Source: an uncultured beta proteobacterium
Lineage (GTDB): Bacteria; Pseudomonadota; Gammaproteobacteria; Burkholderiales; Burkholderiaceae
Assembly (NCBI GenBank): GCA_903944255.1
Contig: CAJARE010000224.1
Coordinates: 1-21,127, forward strand
Direction of reading: 5' to 3'
DNA length: 21,127 bases
Under the pieces are notes generated by a model. The model searched no databases and was not told the origin of the DNA. It saw only the letters and a program-made list of their open reading frames with translations. Positions 1 to 7,465 of the stretch are shown here, piece after piece (position 1 is the first letter of the stretch; every line of letters begins with the position of its first letter). The position numbers and the translations under genes are program-made.

Positions 1-251
1 TAGTTCACCAAAATAACGTTTGGTTAAATCGGTGCCACACTTGACGATCGCCGCAGAGACCTCCTTTAGGTCATCAATGCAGGCGCGCGCCTGAAAACTG
101 TCTTCTAATGCGGGTCGCGGCATACGGCACACCAACCCTGCGCCTCATTACAACGGGGGAGGGGCAACCCCGGGAGTCTTTTAAAGGGCGACTCCAAGCT
201 CCACGATTCAAACCTGAATCAGGTTCGTCTCGGGCCAATAAATTGGCTAGA
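1..251 (-). other. Probable structured 5' leader of a divergent gene beyond the left edge (rne expected)
   Basis: Read on the minus strand, this stretch follows a TATAAT box and holds a close run of inverted repeats (plus-strand positions): GCCAA/TTGGC at 234-247, AACCT/AGGTT at 211-225, GGAGTC/GACTCC at 173-195, GGGG/CCCC with a 3-nt loop at 161-171, and the 14-nt palindrome CAGGCGCGCGCCTG at 80-93. A near-perfect Shine-Dalgarno sequence (AAAGGAGGT) lies at 67-59 but has no ATG, GTG or TTG at proper distance. One minus frame stays open from an ATG at 123 to the edge (41 codons, beginning MPRPALEDSF); I do not recognise the peptide. The plus strand has no frame open through the left edge. In betaproteobacteria rluC commonly sits divergent to rne, whose mRNA in studied bacteria has a long folded leader used in autoregulation. 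Assigning this leader to rne is inference; a short unknown protein is the alternative. Confidence 0.45.
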
Positions 252-257
252 GCGTTG

Positions 258-283
258 ATTATACGGCACAAGTTGAATGACAA
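258..283 (-). promoter_or_regulatory. Candidate promoter for the divergent leftward transcript
   Basis: The minus strand carries a perfect -10 hexamer TATAAT at 263-258. A TTGTCA at 283-278 resembles a -35 box, but the spacer is only 14 nt; at 17-nt spacing the hexamer is the poor CCATTG. Transcription would begin near 251 and run into the hairpin series. The perfect -10 is the support; the -35 is uncertain. Confidence 0.4.
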
Positions 284-339
284 TGGGGTATTGTTGAGCC
301 CCTTGGCAGGCGTTTTCGAGGTGCCAATAGAGATAAATC

Positions 340-1386
340 ATGAAATCCGACCCATTAATTAAGCCCAAAGCACTTCCAGCAGCAGTTCATTTACAGACGA
401 TAGGCCAGGAAGAGGCAGGGCAGCGCTTAGATAATTATTTATTGCGCTGGGCTAAAGGGGTGCCTAAAAGTCACGTCTATCGGATTATTCGCTCTGGTGA
501 GGTGCGAGTTAATAAAAAGCGGGCTGAACCAACTACTCGTTTGGTAGAGGGGGATGTGGTGAGACTTCCTCCAGTTCGGATTGCTGAGCCAGCACAAATG
601 GCCGCGGTCAATACCGCTCAGACCAAATCTAGGGCAAAAGCTTACTCCGACAAAATGACCATTCTTTTTGAAGATGAGGCTTTGTTAATTGTAGATAAGC
701 CCCCGGGCTTAGCGGTTCATGGAGGCTCAGGCATTGCTCTTGGCGTCATCGAAACATTACGGATTACACGCCCTGAGCTTAAATTTTTGGAATTGGTACA
801 CCGCCTAGATCGTGATACTTCAGGTGTCTTGCTGTTGGCTAAAAAACGTAGCGCTCTAGTTGAGCTCCATCGTCAAATTCGGGAGGGGCAAACGGACAAA
901 CGGTATTACTTATTAGCCCATGGTGAAATTTCTCAGGGCAATAGTGTGATGCAACTCAAGTTTCCACTACACAAATATTTGCTAGCAAACGGAGAGCGCC
1001 GAGTGCGTGTTGACCCTGATGGCTTACCAAGCCATACCGCCTTGCGAGTGATTAAAAGCCTTAAGCGAGATGGAGCGGCAATCACTTTAGCAGAGGCTCA
1101 GTTAAAAACTGGCCGTACCCATCAAATTCGGGTGCACTTACAAAAGTTAGGGCATGCTATTTTGGGTGATGATAAGTATGGTTTTGAAGATCAAGATAAG
1201 TTGATTAAATCAAAACGCCTCTACTTACATGCCCATTTAGCAGGGTTTACTCATCCCCGAACAGGGGAAAAGATGCGTATTGAATCCCCACTGCCTTCTG
1301 AGTTCGAGGCTATGATGAAAGTATTCAATCAGCCAGAAAAGACGACCAAAGAAAATCCTCCAACTGAAAATGCCACAAAAAAATAA
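340..1386 (+). CDS. rluC: 23S rRNA pseudouridine synthase, RluC type
   Basis: A RluA-family pseudouridine synthase. RluC isomerises three uridines of 23S rRNA (955, 2504 and 2580 in E. coli). At 348 residues the protein has the usual layout: an N-terminal S4-like RNA-binding region (about 27-80, with RLDNYLLRW and the RSGEVRVN stretch), a linker, then the catalytic domain from about 106. The family motif HRLDRDTSG is at 154-162, with catalytic Asp157. KTGRTHQIRVH near 260 and the YLHAH stretch near 300 are also typical. The ATG at 340 has only a weak AGAG upstream. The gene stands divergent to the leader at the left edge, and its last 17 nt overlap the next gene, which suggests coupled translation. 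RluD-type enzymes share the motif, but the S4 placement and the gene order favour RluC. Confidence 0.93.
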   Translation: MKSDPLIKPKALPAAVHLQTIGQEEAGQRLDNYLLRWAKGVPKSHVYRIIRSGEVRVNKKRAEPTTRLVEGDVVRLPPVRIAEPAQMAAVNTAQTKSRAKAYSDKMTILFEDEALLIVDKPPGLAVHGGSGIALGVIETLRITRPELKFLELVHRLDRDTSGVLLLAKKRSALVELHRQIREGQTDKRYYLLAHGEISQGNSVMQLKFPLHKYLLANGERRVRVDPDGLPSHTALRVIKSLKRDGAAITLAEAQLKTGRTHQIRVHLQKLGHAILGDDKYGFEDQDKLIKSKRLYLHAHLAGFTHPRTGEKMRIESPLPSEFEAMMKVFNQPEKTTKENPPTENATKK

Positions 1387-2050
1387 ATCTGATCGCCGTT
1401 ATGACTTGATTGTTTGGGATTGGGATGGAACTATTATGGATTCCACGCCCACGATCGTCCATTGCATCCAACAATCTTGTCGCGATCTTGGCTTTAAAGT
1501 CCCTGACGATACTTTGGCGAGCTCTGTCATTGGCTTGGGTATTCATGATTCATTGCGCCGGGCAGTTCCCTGGGTAGACCCAATTCATTTTCAAAAACTG
1601 ACAGACCGTTTTCGTTTCCATTATTTAGCAAAAGACCATGAGCTTGATTTATTTGTTGGTATTCGTGAATTGCTAGAAGAGCTACGTGCTGACCAATATC
1701 TGCTGGGGGTGGCAACTGGTAAATCGAGAGTTGGCTTAGATCGATCATTAAAGCATCATCAGCTAAGCCATGTATTTCATGAAACCCGAACTGCAGATGA
1801 ATCATTTTCTAAGCCTCACCCCGGTATGTTGCTCGAGTTGTCAGATGTCACTCAGGTGCCAACACGTCGTATTCTGATGATTGGCGATACTACCCATGAC
1901 TTGGATATGGCAGCTAATGCAGGTGTAGATGCGGTCGCTGTGACATATGGAGCTCACCCACCGGATACCTTAAAGGCTTCAAAGTCATTAGCCCATGTGG
2001 ATAACGTGACACAGCTGTCGTCATGGCTTAAAGAAAATCTGATAGCGTAG
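1370..2050 (+). CDS. HAD-family phosphatase, Gph/phosphoglycolate-phosphatase-like
   Basis: A haloacid dehalogenase superfamily hydrolase of 226 residues. Motif I is WDWDGTIMDS, with nucleophile Asp17 and acid/base Asp19. Motif II is ATGKS, with Thr116. Motif III contains Lys148 in SKPHP, and motif IV is GDTTHD at 172-177. The insertion between motifs I and II is mostly helical, as in subfamily I enzymes such as Gph and PpaX. The substrate cannot be read from the sequence. Such HADs next to rluC are often annotated as phosphoglycolate phosphatase, but that is not proven here. The start codon lies inside the last 17 nt of rluC, so the two are probably co-transcribed and translationally coupled. 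Confidence 0.9.
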   Translation: MPQKNKSDRRYDLIVWDWDGTIMDSTPTIVHCIQQSCRDLGFKVPDDTLASSVIGLGIHDSLRRAVPWVDPIHFQKLTDRFRFHYLAKDHELDLFVGIRELLEELRADQYLLGVATGKSRVGLDRSLKHHQLSHVFHETRTADESFSKPHPGMLLELSDVTQVPTRRILMIGDTTHDLDMAANAGVDAVAVTYGAHPPDTLKASKSLAHVDNVTQLSSWLKENLIA

Positions 2051-2101
2051 GCAGCTTAGATATTTGTAATTAAAAAATGTAACACTAAGGAATTGATAAA
2101 G

Positions 2102-3049
2102 ATGGAAAACAGTCCAAATCCCAATTGGGAACGTCAAGCACTCGAGCATTTATTGTTAGAGAACTTAAAAGAAACCCGTAAGGCCCGTCGCTGGAAAGCA
2201 GTGCTACGAGTTTTTACCGTGCTGGTTCTTGTGGCTGTGGTGATTGTGGTATTTGATTTTCATTTGCCAGGACGTGGAATTGGCGTAGAAAAACATACCG
2301 CTATGGTGACATTAGATGGTGAGATTTCATCTAGTTCAATGGCTAATGCTTTGGATATTAATTCATCTCTTACCTCAGCATTTGAAAATGAAAATAGTGC
2401 GGGCGTGGTGCTGCGTATCAATAGCCCTGGAGGTTCACCAGTTCAGGCGGGGATGATCAATGATGAGATTCATCGCTTACGTAAGCTTTATCCCAAAAAG
2501 CCCTTTTATGTAGTGGTGGAAGATATTTGTGCATCTGGCGGTTATTACGTAGCTGTCGCTGCAGATCAAATTTTGGTAGATAAGGCTAGCATCGTTGGAT
2601 CTATCGGCGTGATCATGGAAGGCTTTGGATTTACTGGTTTGATGGATAAGTTAGGCGTTACTCGACGCATGATTACTGCAGGATCCAATAAAGGCATGAT
2701 GGATCCATTTAGTAAAGAAAACCCACAACAAGTCGAAATGATTAAAACCATGATTGATGAGATTCATCAGCAATTTATTACTGTAGTCAAAGAGGGACGT
2801 GGCGCTCGCTTAAAAGACTCTGCAGATTTATTTTCTGGGCGTGTTTGGAATGGTGAACAAGCGGTCAAGATTGGGTTGGCTGACGGCTTTGGAACGGTTG
2901 ATACTGTCGCGCGAGATGTATTTAAGGCCCCCGATATCTTGGACTACACCATGAAAGAAAACTTTGCCGAGAGAGTTGCAAAGCGCTTTGGTGCTGAAGT
3001 TGGGGCGGCAGCTGGTAAGTCCTTAATTAAGGCGCCAGATCTGAAGTAA
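2102..3049 (+). CDS. sppA: Signal peptide peptidase SppA, short form (S49 family)
   Basis: A membrane-bound serine protease that degrades cleaved signal peptides. I start it at the ATG at 2102, because the AAGG at 2087-2090 is well placed for it and too close (2 nt) to the TTG at 2093. The product of 315 residues has a charged N-terminus, one transmembrane segment at about 36-53, and an S49 domain. Nucleophile Ser145 lies in CASGGYY. Its partner Lys197 lies in SNKGMMDPF, 52 residues on, the same spacing as the Ser-Lys dyad of short SppA proteins. This is the single-domain form, about half the length of E. coli SppA. The gene follows the HAD gene after 51 nt, and no Rieske-protein gene lies between them, although some Burkholderia relatives carry one there. 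It is convergent with the next gene, and I see no clear terminator between them. Confidence 0.92.
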   Translation: MENSPNPNWERQALEHLLLENLKETRKARRWKAVLRVFTVLVLVAVVIVVFDFHLPGRGIGVEKHTAMVTLDGEISSSSMANALDINSSLTSAFENENSAGVVLRINSPGGSPVQAGMINDEIHRLRKLYPKKPFYVVVEDICASGGYYVAVAADQILVDKASIVGSIGVIMEGFGFTGLMDKLGVTRRMITAGSNKGMMDPFSKENPQQVEMIKTMIDEIHQQFITVVKEGRGARLKDSADLFSGRVWNGEQAVKIGLADGFGTVDTVARDVFKAPDILDYTMKENFAERVAKRFGAEVGAAAGKSLIKAPDLK

Positions 3050-3080
3050 AAAAAGAAATATAAGACAGAGTCGATCGCAT

Positions 3081-3851
3081 TTAGGTCAGCAGTAGAAATA
3101 CTGTTGGCCTATTTTGTAATGAAGTGCAAGCTGCCTCATTAGGATAGCGCTTGCGCCATTCTGCAATCGATAGAGTGGTGATCATTTCTGATGTCAAACT
3201 AAGATCGACACCAAGACAAAGCAAAGTTTGTGGTGCTAAGGAGTTGAGGCAGGCCATGAGCATTGCGCTATTGCGATAAGGCGTCTCAATCCAAATTTGA
3301 GTTTGTTGTAATTTTTTTGACTCCAGTTCAAGCTGTTTGAGTTTGCTGCCACGATCGTGATTGTCTTGAGGTAGATAGCCTTGAAAAGCAAAGCGTTGAC
3401 CGTTCAGTCCACTGGCCATGAGGCCCAATAAGATTGAACTAGGCCCAACGAGGGGTTTAACCTTCGCTCCTATTTTGTGTGCAGCTAATACCAGTTCTGC
3501 ACCGGGGTCAGCTACACCAGGCACCCCGGCTTCTGACATTAAACCCATATCATCGCCAGCCAGTAAAGGCTTGAGAAGGTCGCCAGGCTTTAAGGTATCG
3601 CCATACTTTGCATTGCGAGCCGCCCCTCGCCATTCACCCATTTGCATTTCTTGAATCGGACAAATTAATGGAGAGATCGTATCAATCGCTTTTAAAAATG
3701 CACGCGCTGTTTTGGCGTCTTCCACAATCCAATGTCTTAATTTAGAAGCCTGCACAATCGTTTCATGTGGCAAAACCCAGGGTAGTTGTTCGGCGCGAGC
3801 ATCATCCCCTAAGGTGTTGGGAATTAAAAAGAGAGTTCCAAGCTTTGCCAT
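3081..3851 (-). CDS. SAM-dependent methyltransferase, RsmI-like (tetrapyrrole methylase superfamily)
   Basis: 256 residues with the two-lobed tetrapyrrole-methylase fold signature seen in RsmI: MGLMSEAGVPGVADPG at about 102-117 corresponds to the RsmI motif SDAGTPLISDPG, KPLVGPSSILLGLMASGL at 132-149 to the SAM-site PGxxA stretch, and IWIETPYR at 186-193 to the RsmI segment with YESTHR. The N-terminal glycine-rich motif of canonical RsmI is weak here (GTLFLIPNTLGD). The protein is therefore probably a paralogue rather than the standard RsmI that 2'-O-methylates 16S C1402, and its substrate is unknown. The start lies 3 nt after the maf stop codon, so the two form a tight leftward pair. The methyltransferase fold is firm; the role is open. 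Confidence 0.82.
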   Translation of the reverse strand: MAKLGTLFLIPNTLGDDARAEQLPWVLPHETIVQASKLRHWIVEDAKTARAFLKAIDTISPLICPIQEMQMGEWRGAARNAKYGDTLKPGDLLKPLLAGDDMGLMSEAGVPGVADPGAELVLAAHKIGAKVKPLVGPSSILLGLMASGLNGQRFAFQGYLPQDNHDRGSKLKQLELESKKLQQTQIWIETPYRNSAMLMACLNSLAPQTLLCLGVDLSLTSEMITTLSIAEWRKRYPNEAACTSLQNRPTVFLLLT

Positions 3852-3854
3852 GGA

Positions 3855-4457
3855 TTAACTTTTACCATTCGGTGGAATCATAAAACCAGCATCGCGCAAT
3901 AAACCACTTAATGTGATCAGCGGTAAGCCAATAAGGGCAGTTGGGTCATCGCTCTTAATTGACTCAATCAGACTGATGCCTAAGCCTTCAGACTTGGCGC
4001 TGCCTGCACAATCGTATGGCTCCTCAGCACGTAAATAGGATTCCAAAATTTCATCTGAGAGATTTCGAAAGACCACTTCAGTAGGGACACAAATGGTGTT
4101 TTCTGTATTTCCATTCATCAGGCAAAGTGCCGTATGAAATATCACTGTTTGTCCGCGCATTAGTTGCAATTGCGCCAAGGCCCTTTCAAAATTTCCAGGC
4201 TTGCCGATAGCGGCGCCACACAGATCAGCCACTTGGTCCGAGCCAATAATCCAAGCATTGGGGTGCTGTTTAGCAACTGCAGCTGCTTTAGCATGAGCCA
4301 GTCGTAGCGCTAAGTTCAGGGTACTTTCGCCAGAAAGAGGGACTTCGTCAACCTGAGGCGAAATGATCTTAAAAGGAATACGCAAGCGCTCTAAAAGTTC
4401 TCGGCGATATATCGAGCTTGATGCCAAGATAAGTGGGGGGTTTGTCGAAATACTCAT
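3855..4457 (-). CDS. maf: Maf-family nucleotide pyrophosphatase, YceF subfamily (m7GTP type)
   Basis: Maf proteins hydrolyse non-canonical nucleoside triphosphates to monophosphates; the YceF subfamily prefers m7GTP. I chose the ATG at 4457 (200 residues) over an upstream TTG at 4475 because it has AAGG upstream and places LILASSSIYRRELL near the N-terminus, as in relatives. Landmarks are SPQVDE at 33-38, GSDQV with the probable catalytic Asp74, GKPG, and CAGSAKSEGLG followed by LIGLPL near the C-terminus. These resemble E. coli YceF throughout (GSDQV, CAGSFKSEGFG, LVGLPLI). yceF is also next to yceD-rpmF-plsX in E. coli, which supports the subfamily call. It is divergent from yceD across only 43 nt, so the promoters probably lie partly inside the coding regions. 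Confidence 0.9.
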   Translation of the reverse strand: MSISTNPPLILASSSIYRRELLERLRIPFKIISPQVDEVPLSGESTLNLALRLAHAKAAAVAKQHPNAWIIGSDQVADLCGAAIGKPGNFERALAQLQLMRGQTVIFHTALCLMNGNTENTICVPTEVVFRNLSDEILESYLRAEEPYDCAGSAKSEGLGISLIESIKSDDPTALIGLPLITLSGLLRDAGFMIPPNGKS

Positions 4458-4500
4458 CGCTGCAGATGCCTTCAAAGTGGTCTTGATTTAGACTGATGTC

Positions 4501-5076
4501 ATGAATCGTAATCAAGTTTTACCTCAAGTTCAGTTATTGGCAGAGCCAAGTGCCTTAAAAAAGGTTGATTTTTGCGCACTCCAGACTTATCAAGGCTCTG
4601 GTTATTTGAGCATTGCTGACTTACCAAGACTTGCTCAGGAGGCTTCCGTGGTTTTGAAGGGGGATGGATTTCACTGGGCAATTCAGACCCATTTTGAAGA
4701 TTCTCCAGGAAGTGAGCCCCTACAAACACTGGATTTGGGCTTAAAAGGCCGTATTCACTTGATTTGCCAACGGTGTTTGCAAGACTGTGCCGTAGATTTA
4801 GATGAAAAACGTCGCTTTTTGCTGCTAGCAACCGAACAAGATGCGGATGACTATCCTGTTGAGGATGAGGAGAGGGAGGCTTTGGTGGCCAGCCAGCATT
4901 TCAACCTCTTAGAAACAATCGAGGATGAGGTTTTATTATCTTTACCGCTGATTCCAAAGCATCCAGAGGGGTTTTGTGACCCTCATGCCTCTAGTTTTGG
5001 AGATGATGTAGAGGAGGGCTTATCAGAAAAGCTAGAAAATCCCTTTAACATATTGAAAAATATGAAGAAAAACTAA
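4501..5076 (+). CDS. yceD: YceD/DUF177 family, 23S rRNA accumulation protein
   Basis: A 191-residue acidic protein of the DUF177 family, which in E. coli and plants is needed for normal 23S rRNA accumulation. The family hallmark, a Cys-x-x-Cys in LICQRCLQ (Cys89, Cys92), is present, with a third cysteine at 96 and Cys159 in the conserved IPKHPEGFC segment. These cysteines may bind a metal, which is an inference. The C-terminal end (ENPFNILKNMKKN) matches the usual 'NPFAVLKxLK' ending. The position directly upstream of rpmF and plsX is the classical one for this family. The gene starts with ATG at 4501 without a clear Shine-Dalgarno sequence. Confidence 0.9.
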   Translation: MNRNQVLPQVQLLAEPSALKKVDFCALQTYQGSGYLSIADLPRLAQEASVVLKGDGFHWAIQTHFEDSPGSEPLQTLDLGLKGRIHLICQRCLQDCAVDLDEKRRFLLLATEQDADDYPVEDEEREALVASQHFNLLETIEDEVLLSLPLIPKHPEGFCDPHASSFGDDVEEGLSEKLENPFNILKNMKKN

Positions 5077-5149
5077 AAATATCAGTTTTATTTAGGGTCT
5101 TGTGATGAATAAAGTTTATCGATAAATCAAGCATTTAGGCCCTTTTCCA

Positions 5150-5158
5150 TGCTAGAAT
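5150..5158 (+). promoter_or_regulatory. Candidate extended -10 promoter for rpmF
   Basis: TGCTAGAAT at 5150-5158 fits an extended -10 element (TGnTAGAAT). No good -35 lies upstream. Transcription would start near 5165, leaving a leader of under 20 nt before rpmF. The palindrome TTTATCGATAAA lies just upstream at about 5115-5126. Part of the cluster could therefore be transcribed independently of yceD. Confidence 0.4.
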
Positions 5159-5181
5159 GTCGCCTTGCTTAGGAGTTCAAT

Positions 5182-5361
5182 ATGGCCGTTCAACAAAATA
5201 AAAAATCACCTTCCAAACGTGGCATGCACCGTGCGCACGACTTTTTGACCGCACCTGCTACGGCTGTTGAAGCTACAACTGGTGAGGCTCATTTGCGCCA
5301 CCACATTTCACCAAACGGCTACTATCGTGGTCGTAAGGTTGTTAAGACTAAAAACGACTAA
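5182..5361 (+). CDS. rpmF: 50S ribosomal protein L32
   Basis: A 59-residue basic protein found by reading the gap between yceD and plsX. It begins MAVQQNKKSPSKRGMHRAHD and contains HLRHHISPNGYYRGRKV, which matches the E. coli L32 pattern (MAVQQNK, SKRGM, RRSHD, HLRHHI, GYYRGRKV). It has no cysteines, so it is the zinc-independent form. A clear AGGAG at 5171-5175 sits 6 nt before the ATG. L32 is a small protein of the large ribosomal subunit near the peptidyl-transferase region. It lies between yceD and plsX as in many proteobacteria, and a strong hairpin terminator follows its stop codon. Confidence 0.97.
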   Translation: MAVQQNKKSPSKRGMHRAHDFLTAPATAVEATTGEAHLRHHISPNGYYRGRKVVKTKND

Positions 5362-5382
5362 TTTATTAGTTCAATCAGATTG

Positions 5383-5410
5383 AAGCGGCTCTATTAAAAG
5401 CCGCTTTTTT
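5383..5410 (+). terminator. Intrinsic terminator or attenuator after rpmF
   Basis: The 8-bp perfect stem AAGCGGCT (5383-5390) / AGCCGCTT (5399-5406) with an 8-nt loop is followed by six T residues (5405-5410). It stands 21 nt after the rpmF stop and 34 nt before plsX, so it should separate or attenuate ribosomal-protein and lipid-gene expression. Confidence 0.88.
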
Positions 5411-5444
5411 CTTAGACAAATCACTTGCAGCAATCAATGAGTTT

Positions 5445-6458
5445 ATGAGCGTTACTCTAGCTATTGATGCCATGGGCGGAGATCATGGAGTCGTTGTTAC
5501 GGTTCCGGCCGCTTGCGATTTCTTGGAAAAGCACGCCGATGCCAACATTGCGTTGGTAGGCGACACCACGGCAATTGAGCAAGTTTTAAGTAAATTCTCT
5601 AAAGCACCACTCGAGCGCATTCAAATTATCCCTGCCAGTGAAATCGTCTTAATGGATGATCCCATTGAGATTGCCTTGCGACGCAAAAAAGATTCGTCAA
5701 TGCGTATTGCTATCGAGCAAGTGAAAGAGGGTTTGGCTGATGCGGTTATCTCTTCTGGCAACACCGGTGCTTTGATGGCGATTTCTCGTTATATCCTGAA
5801 GACGCTAGAAGGCGTTGATCGCCCAGCGATTGCCACAGCTATTCCAAACGAAAAAGGTCGTGGCACAACGATGTTGGATTTGGGTGCTAATGCTGACTGC
5901 GAACCGATGCATTTGGTTCAGTTTGCGCAAATGGCCAATGTGATGGTGCAGGTCGTTGATGGCACACAAAATCCTACAATCGGGCTATTAAATATTGGCG
6001 AAGAGGTCATTAAGGGTAATGAGGTGGTAAAGCAAACCAGCGAGTTATTGCGCGAATCTAAGTTGAACTTTTACGGCAACGTAGAGGGTAATGATATTTT
6101 CAAAGGTACAACCGATATTGTGGTGTGTGATGGTTTTGTGGGCAACGTTGTTTTGAAGGCCAGTGAAGGTTTAGCAAAAATGATGAGTGGCATGATTCGG
6201 GAAGAATTTAATCGTTCATGGTTCACCAAACTCATGGCTATTTGTGCGATGCTACCTTTATTAAGGGTGCGTAAGCGAGTGGATCATCGACGCTACAACG
6301 GTGCTGTATTGTTGGGTTTGCGCGGTTGTGTGATTAAGAGTCATGGTTCTGCGGATCGATTTGCATTTGGTTTTGCCTTAGATCGCGCTTATGAGGCTGC
6401 TAAAAATCGCATGGTTGAGCGCATTGCGGATGCCTTTATGGCGGAGAAGAAAGAATGA
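5445..6458 (+). CDS. plsX: Phosphate acyltransferase PlsX
   Basis: PlsX converts acyl-ACP to acyl-phosphate, the first committed step of phospholipid synthesis by the PlsX/PlsY route; it is a soluble, membrane-associated enzyme. The 337 residues start with the signature TLAIDAMGGDHG (4-15) and carry SSGNTGALMA, GTTMLDLGANAD and CDGFVGNVVLKASEG, all typical of the family, and the length is normal. The ATG at 5445 follows the rpmF terminator by 34 nt and lacks a strong Shine-Dalgarno sequence. The stop codon overlaps the fabH start (ATGA), so plsX and fabH are translationally coupled. Confidence 0.97.
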   Translation: MSVTLAIDAMGGDHGVVVTVPAACDFLEKHADANIALVGDTTAIEQVLSKFSKAPLERIQIIPASEIVLMDDPIEIALRRKKDSSMRIAIEQVKEGLADAVISSGNTGALMAISRYILKTLEGVDRPAIATAIPNEKGRGTTMLDLGANADCEPMHLVQFAQMANVMVQVVDGTQNPTIGLLNIGEEVIKGNEVVKQTSELLRESKLNFYGNVEGNDIFKGTTDIVVCDGFVGNVVLKASEGLAKMMSGMIREEFNRSWFTKLMAICAMLPLLRVRKRVDHRRYNGAVLLGLRGCVIKSHGSADRFAFGFALDRAYEAAKNRMVERIADAFMAEKKE

Positions 6459-7441
6459 GTATTTATGCAAGAGTTGCCGGCACAGGAAGTTATCTTCCAG
6501 AGCTGCGCTTAAGCAACCAAGATCTAGTTGAGCGCCTGGCTAAAAATGGCCTGGAGACTAGTGACGAGTGGATTACTACTAGGAGCGGTATTTCTGCAAG
6601 ACATTTTGCCGCTGAAAATGAACTCACTAGTGATCTTGCTGTTAAAGCTGCAGAGTCTGCACTCTCTAGCGCGGGTCTGAGTTCATCAGATTTAGACCTC
6701 ATTATTTTGGCAACTTCTACACCAGATCATTTGGGTGGTTTTCCCAGCACAGCCTGTGTCGTTCAAGACAAATTGGGCGCCCATACTGCTTGCGCAGCCT
6801 TTGATATTCAGGCGGTTTGCGCAGGCTTTACCTATGCACTCGCTACAGCTGATGCATTTATTCGTTGTGGTACTTATAAAAAAGTTCTAGTCATGGGTGC
6901 TGAAACTTTTTCACGCATACTAGATTTTCAGGATCGTGGCACTTGCGTCTTATTTGGCGATGGTGCGGGGGCAGTTGTGTTAGAGGCTTCAAAAGAGGCC
7001 GGCATATTGTCAACAGCTTTGCATGCTGATGGAAGTCAGCGCGATATCTTATGTGTGCCAGGCCGAGCTGGTAACGGTGAAGTGCATGGTTCGCCATTCA
7101 TGACGATGGATGGTCAAGCCGTTTTTAAATTGGCCGTTAAAGTTTTGGAGCAAGTTGCCCACGAAGCATTAGAAAAGGCTAATCTGAAGCCGGAGCAAAT
7201 TGATTGGTTAGTTCCACATCAGGCCAATATTCGTATTATGGAAGGTACCGCCAAGAAGATGGGTATGTCGATGGATAAGGTGATTGTGACTGTGCATGAG
7301 CACGGTAATACATCTGCTGCCTCTATTCCGCTTGCTTTAGATTCTGGCGTGCGCTCTGGTCAAATTAAACGCGGCCAATATCTTTTGTTAGAGGGTGTTG
7401 GGGGTGGTTTTGCTTGGGGTGCGGTAGCGCTGAAGTACTAA
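6455..7441 (+). CDS. fabH: 3-oxoacyl-ACP synthase III (KAS III)
   Basis: FabH starts fatty acid synthesis by condensing acetyl-CoA with malonyl-ACP. The thiolase-fold protein of 328 residues has its catalytic triad in view: Cys122 in AVCAGFTYA, His255 in VPHQANIRI, and Asn285 in HGNTSAAS. The C-terminal LLEGVGGGFAWGA is also typical. All catalytic positions are shifted by about 10 relative to E. coli FabH, consistent with a slightly longer N-terminal half. The start overlaps the plsX stop by 4 nt, and fabD follows after 24 nt. Confidence 0.97.
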   Translation: MSIYARVAGTGSYLPELRLSNQDLVERLAKNGLETSDEWITTRSGISARHFAAENELTSDLAVKAAESALSSAGLSSSDLDLIILATSTPDHLGGFPSTACVVQDKLGAHTACAAFDIQAVCAGFTYALATADAFIRCGTYKKVLVMGAETFSRILDFQDRGTCVLFGDGAGAVVLEASKEAGILSTALHADGSQRDILCVPGRAGNGEVHGSPFMTMDGQAVFKLAVKVLEQVAHEALEKANLKPEQIDWLVPHQANIRIMEGTAKKMGMSMDKVIVTVHEHGNTSAASIPLALDSGVRSGQIKRGQYLLLEGVGGGFAWGAVALKY

Positions 7442-7465
7442 TTTTTAACTATCGAAAATAATCAC

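Noticed and set aside
201..225. tRNA-like stretch (minus strand GGTTTGAATCG resembles a T-arm)
   Set aside because: No acceptor stem, anticodon arm or D-arm can be placed around it.
74..283. 69-codon minus-strand open frame over the left leader
   Set aside because: It is the translation of the hairpin series (Arg/Gly/Pro-rich, no recognisable family) and overlaps the -10 box, so it is probably not a gene.
108..362. 84-codon plus-strand open frame before rluC
   Set aside because: It runs through the hairpins and into the rluC start with no family resemblance and no ribosome site; rluC at 340 has the full domain set without it.
3050..3080. Terminator between convergent sppA and the methyltransferase gene
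   Set aside because: The gap is A-rich without a convincing inverted repeat.
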